Shown here: one piece after another, positions 12,868 through 14,098 of the stretch | How the letters are laid out: every line of letters begins with the position of its first letter | How positions within the stretch are numbered: the stretch's first letter is position 1 | NCBI GenBank assembly: GCA_021823825.1 | Contig: JAKANJ010000010.1 | Span: forward strand, 1 to 14,098 | Length of the DNA: 14,098 bases | Origin: a bacterium | Lineage (GTDB): Bacteria > Patescibacteriota > Minisyncoccia > Phycocordibacterales > UBA1550 | Reading direction: 5' to 3' | The notes under the pieces: generated by a model | Seen by the model: only the letters and a program-made list of their open reading frames with translations | Told to the model about the DNA's origin: nothing | The model's database searches: none | Position numbers and translations under genes: made by a program

Positions 12868-12893
12868 CATTTTTGTTTGACGAAACAAAAATG
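12868..12893. repeat. Perfect 11-bp hairpin CATTTTTGTTT/AAACAAAAATG
   Basis: CATTTTTGTTT (12868-12878), loop GACG, AAACAAAAATG (12883-12893), inside the segment between the two topA 3' ends and 10 bp before the right repeat. Further short inverted repeats lie nearby (GTTTCG...CGAAAC at 12829-12848, CGCGA...TCGCG at 12850-12866). The segment has no credible protein gene. Confidence 0.6.
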
Positions 12894-12902
12894 ACCTGTG
12901 AC

Positions 12903-12973
12903 CAAAAACAATTCCAGAACGTTGCAGTGATAAAACGTGCCCCAACCACAATCCACACAAATTACTAAAGTAA
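12903..12973 (+). pseudogene. Second, detached 3' end of topA
   Basis: After the exact 40-bp repeat (12903-12942) the frame continues as PNHNPHKLLK and a TAA stop (12971-12973), the same as the end of intact TopA (PNHNPHKLTSNI) for eight residues. All eight codons differ between the copies and all changes are silent. An in-frame TGA lies just upstream and there is no start codon or promoter, so it is not expressed as a protein. It is best read as the displaced tail of an older or foreign topA. The rest of the 305-bp gap (12779-13083) holds only hairpins and, at its end, the leader of the next gene. Confidence 0.85.
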
Positions 12974-13071
12974 CAAAACAGCAAAAACTTGCTAACGTTG
13001 GAACTCTATGCAATAGTTCAATTTAGTACTAGGTCTTTACCCCATCCATCCAACATAAATAGCATCCAGTA

Positions 13072-13079
13072 AAAGGAGG
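13072..13079 (+). promoter_or_regulatory. Perfect Shine-Dalgarno sequence of the next gene
   Basis: AAAGGAGG ends 4 bp before the ATG at 13084. It is the only near-perfect ribosome binding site before a full gene in this window, where most starts have none, and it fixes the start codon. Confidence 0.85.
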
Positions 13080-13083
13080 CATT

Positions 13084-13563
13084 ATGGCGTCTGCGAAATT
13101 GTTCTCCTTGGTTAAGACTGTTATGTACGAACTGCCAGACGAGGAAACTATTGTAGCGTCACAAAGGACTCTTGCAGACCGCTACCTCCAGCTTAAACTT
13201 GATCCGTTCATTTACGCGAATGGAAGCGTTCCGCAGGGTGCGTACCGTTCTGAAGAGCTTGTCCCCGGCAGAAAAGTTCAAGTGGAAATCTATAAGATAG
13301 TAGAACGCGCTAAACCGCTTCAAGTTCTCTCCTTTATTGAAGGTAGAGAAGGGCTTCACTTAGGCGGACTAGGATTAGTTTTGATTCAACGCGTTTTGCC
13401 AATCGGTCTCTCCTGCCTTGCTTTCGAAAGTGAAGATTTTGCACGAATGACTTCTCTCTCGCGCCTTCAAAATGGCGAATATCAATTTATGATTCTGAAG
13501 GACAACATTGTTCTTGATCAAAGTGATGGCTTTGTGTGCGTTAAACCTGTTTCCGATGAATAA
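13084..13563 (+). CDS. Hypothetical protein with strong translation signals
   Basis: A 159-residue soluble protein starting MASAKLFSLVKTVMYELPDE. There is no signal peptide or clear membrane helix; the most hydrophobic stretch is LHLGGLGLVLIQRVLPIGLSCLAF (about 91-114). Hydrophobic strands alternate with polar turns, suggesting an alpha/beta or beta-rich fold (VQVEIYKIV, LQVLSFI, YQFMILKDNIVL, GFVCVKP). I do not recognise a family and see no catalytic motif. The perfect Shine-Dalgarno sequence, a leader of probably 60 bases or more, and an intrinsic terminator 22 bp after the stop make it a stand-alone, probably well-expressed unit, unlike the leaderless genes around it. It is the first intact gene after the topA scar, so it may have come in with that event (inference). 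Confidence 0.8.
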   Translation: MASAKLFSLVKTVMYELPDEETIVASQRTLADRYLQLKLDPFIYANGSVPQGAYRSEELVPGRKVQVEIYKIVERAKPLQVLSFIEGREGLHLGGLGLVLIQRVLPIGLSCLAFESEDFARMTSLSRLQNGEYQFMILKDNIVLDQSDGFVCVKPVSDE

Positions 13564-13585
13564 TCGCTACTGCGCCGCTGTCATG

Positions 13586-13623
13586 AAAAGTCCCCGAACA
13601 CTCCAACGTGCGGGGACTTTTTT
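13586..13623 (+). terminator. Intrinsic terminator after the hypothetical gene
   Basis: AAAAGTCCCCG (13586-13596) pairs with CGGGGACTTTT (13611-13621), with a T-run to 13623; the loop contains a further CAC...GTG pairing. Strong rho-independent terminator. Confidence 0.9.
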
Positions 13624-13657
13624 GCTGAAACCCGGATTTTTAGAAATTTGACCTTTA

Positions 13658-13666
13658 TGGCATAGT
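13658..13666 (+). promoter_or_regulatory. Possible extended -10 before the RelA/SpoT gene
   Basis: TGG-CATAGT, then 6 bp, then ATG 13673. The hexamer matches the consensus at four of six places, so it is the weakest of the set, but it has the same leaderless spacing. Confidence 0.3.
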
Positions 13667-13672
13667 AATAAA

Positions 13673-14098
13673 ATGTTCAAGCCAAAGGAAAATGATGCCT
13701 GCCCAACGGTAAAGGAGATTGTCTCCCTCCTCAAGCACCCAAGCAAGGAAGATATAGCCCTAATAGAAAAGGCATATAGTTTTGCCGAAACTGCCCATGA
13801 AGGTCAGAAGCGCTATTCGGGAATGCCGTATTTTTCCCATGCGGCAAATGTAGGCAAGTACCTTGCGACGATCAATGTTGATGCTGCAACCGTTGCTGCA
13901 GGGCTACTACACGACACGATTGAAGACGGTGTCGCAACCCCGGAAGTAATCGAAAAAGAGTTTGGCGCAGACGTTCTTGGACTCGTCCAAGGGGTCACAA
14001 AAATGAGCAAGCTTAAATATCACGGCGTAGAGCGCCACGTAGAAAGCCTTCGCAAGTTTTTTATTGCAATGTCAAAAGACATCCGTGTTCTTATCATT
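13673..14098 (+). CDS. RelA/SpoT-family (p)ppGpp synthetase/hydrolase, N-terminal part
   Basis: An open frame of 142 codons runs off the right edge. Residues 28-142 are the N-terminal HD hydrolase domain of Rel/SpoT proteins: AETAHEGQKRYSGMPYFSHA (39-58, His56), the metal pair in AAGLLHDTIEDG (His80-Asp81, Glu84-Asp85), FGADVLGLVQGVTKMSKLK (97-115) and SLRKFFIAMSKDIRVLII, the usual 'lrkmllama-DiRvvli' end of that block. The key HD residues are intact, so (p)ppGpp hydrolase activity is likely; whether a synthetase domain and the TGS/ACT regulatory domains follow cannot be seen. The start ATG at 13673 gives a 25-residue lead before the domain. It lies after a terminator, so it has its own promoter. 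Confidence 0.9.
   Translation, partial: MFKPKENDACPTVKEIVSLLKHPSKEDIALIEKAYSFAETAHEGQKRYSGMPYFSHAANVGKYLATINVDAATVAAGLLHDTIEDGVATPEVIEKEFGADVLGLVQGVTKMSKLKYHGVERHVESLRKFFIAMSKDIRVLII

Noticed and set aside
12742..12902. The topA insert as an integron attC site or CRISPR fragment
   Set aside because: It has hairpins but no attC core sites (GTTRRRY) in the right order, and no repeated spacer-like units.
12305..12958. A 217-codon minus-strand frame opposite the topA 3' end
   Set aside because: It is antisense to the zinc-ribbon region of topA, with low-complexity composition and no promoter or ribosome site. The TopA frame is certain.

Overview
The window looks like a chromosomal stretch from a small-genome bacterium of the Patescibacteria/CPR type, most likely a Parcubacteria-like lineage. 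This is inference from gene content and style: tightly packed housekeeping genes, a short DnaX without tau domains or a zinc module, a large share of small orphan proteins, and start codons that lack Shine-Dalgarno sequences but have extended -10 promoters directly in front of them. The standard code fits every gene. All 14 complete genes end in TAA or TAG, none in TGA.

Layout. Positions 1-2503 (minus strand) carry small accessory genes: a hypothetical protein cut by the window edge, an HD-domain hydrolase, a 44-residue basic protein, a MazG-like NTP pyrophosphatase of the house-cleaning type, and a pair of orphan genes, one encoding a single-pass membrane protein. Positions 2504-3197 hold no protein gene. 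They contain an intact tRNA-Gln(TTG), several broken copies of it, perfect hairpins, and two consensus DnaA boxes flanking a hairpin just behind dnaX. Positions 3198-4232 are dnaX (minus); murJ diverges from it on the plus strand. murJ converges with a minus-strand operon read serS, ftsQ-like, dus. serS and dprA are divergent from overlapping promoters. Then on plus: dprA, a small two-helix membrane protein with its own promoter and terminator, topA, a scar region with a second copy of the topA 3' end, an orphan gene with a perfect Shine-Dalgarno sequence and terminator, and the start of a RelA/SpoT-family gene that runs off the window.

Together the genes cover replication and DNA topology (dnaX, topA), DNA uptake/recombination (dprA), envelope growth and division (murJ, ftsQ-like), translation (serS, dus, tRNA-Gln), and nucleotide sanitation/stringent signalling (MazG-like, HD protein, RelA/SpoT). 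I see no CRISPR array, transposase, integrase, toxin-antitoxin pair or defence cassette.

The most unusual signals are non-coding: (i) a 40-bp exact repeat of the topA 3' end, 201 bp apart, after which both copies encode the same eight residues with a different codon at every position, as if a tail from a diverged relative was recombined in; (ii) a mosaic of tRNA-Gln pieces with an intact tRNA sitting between the parts of a broken one; and (iii) a recurring extended -10 box placed 6-9 bp before the start codon of at least six genes, implying widespread leaderless transcription.
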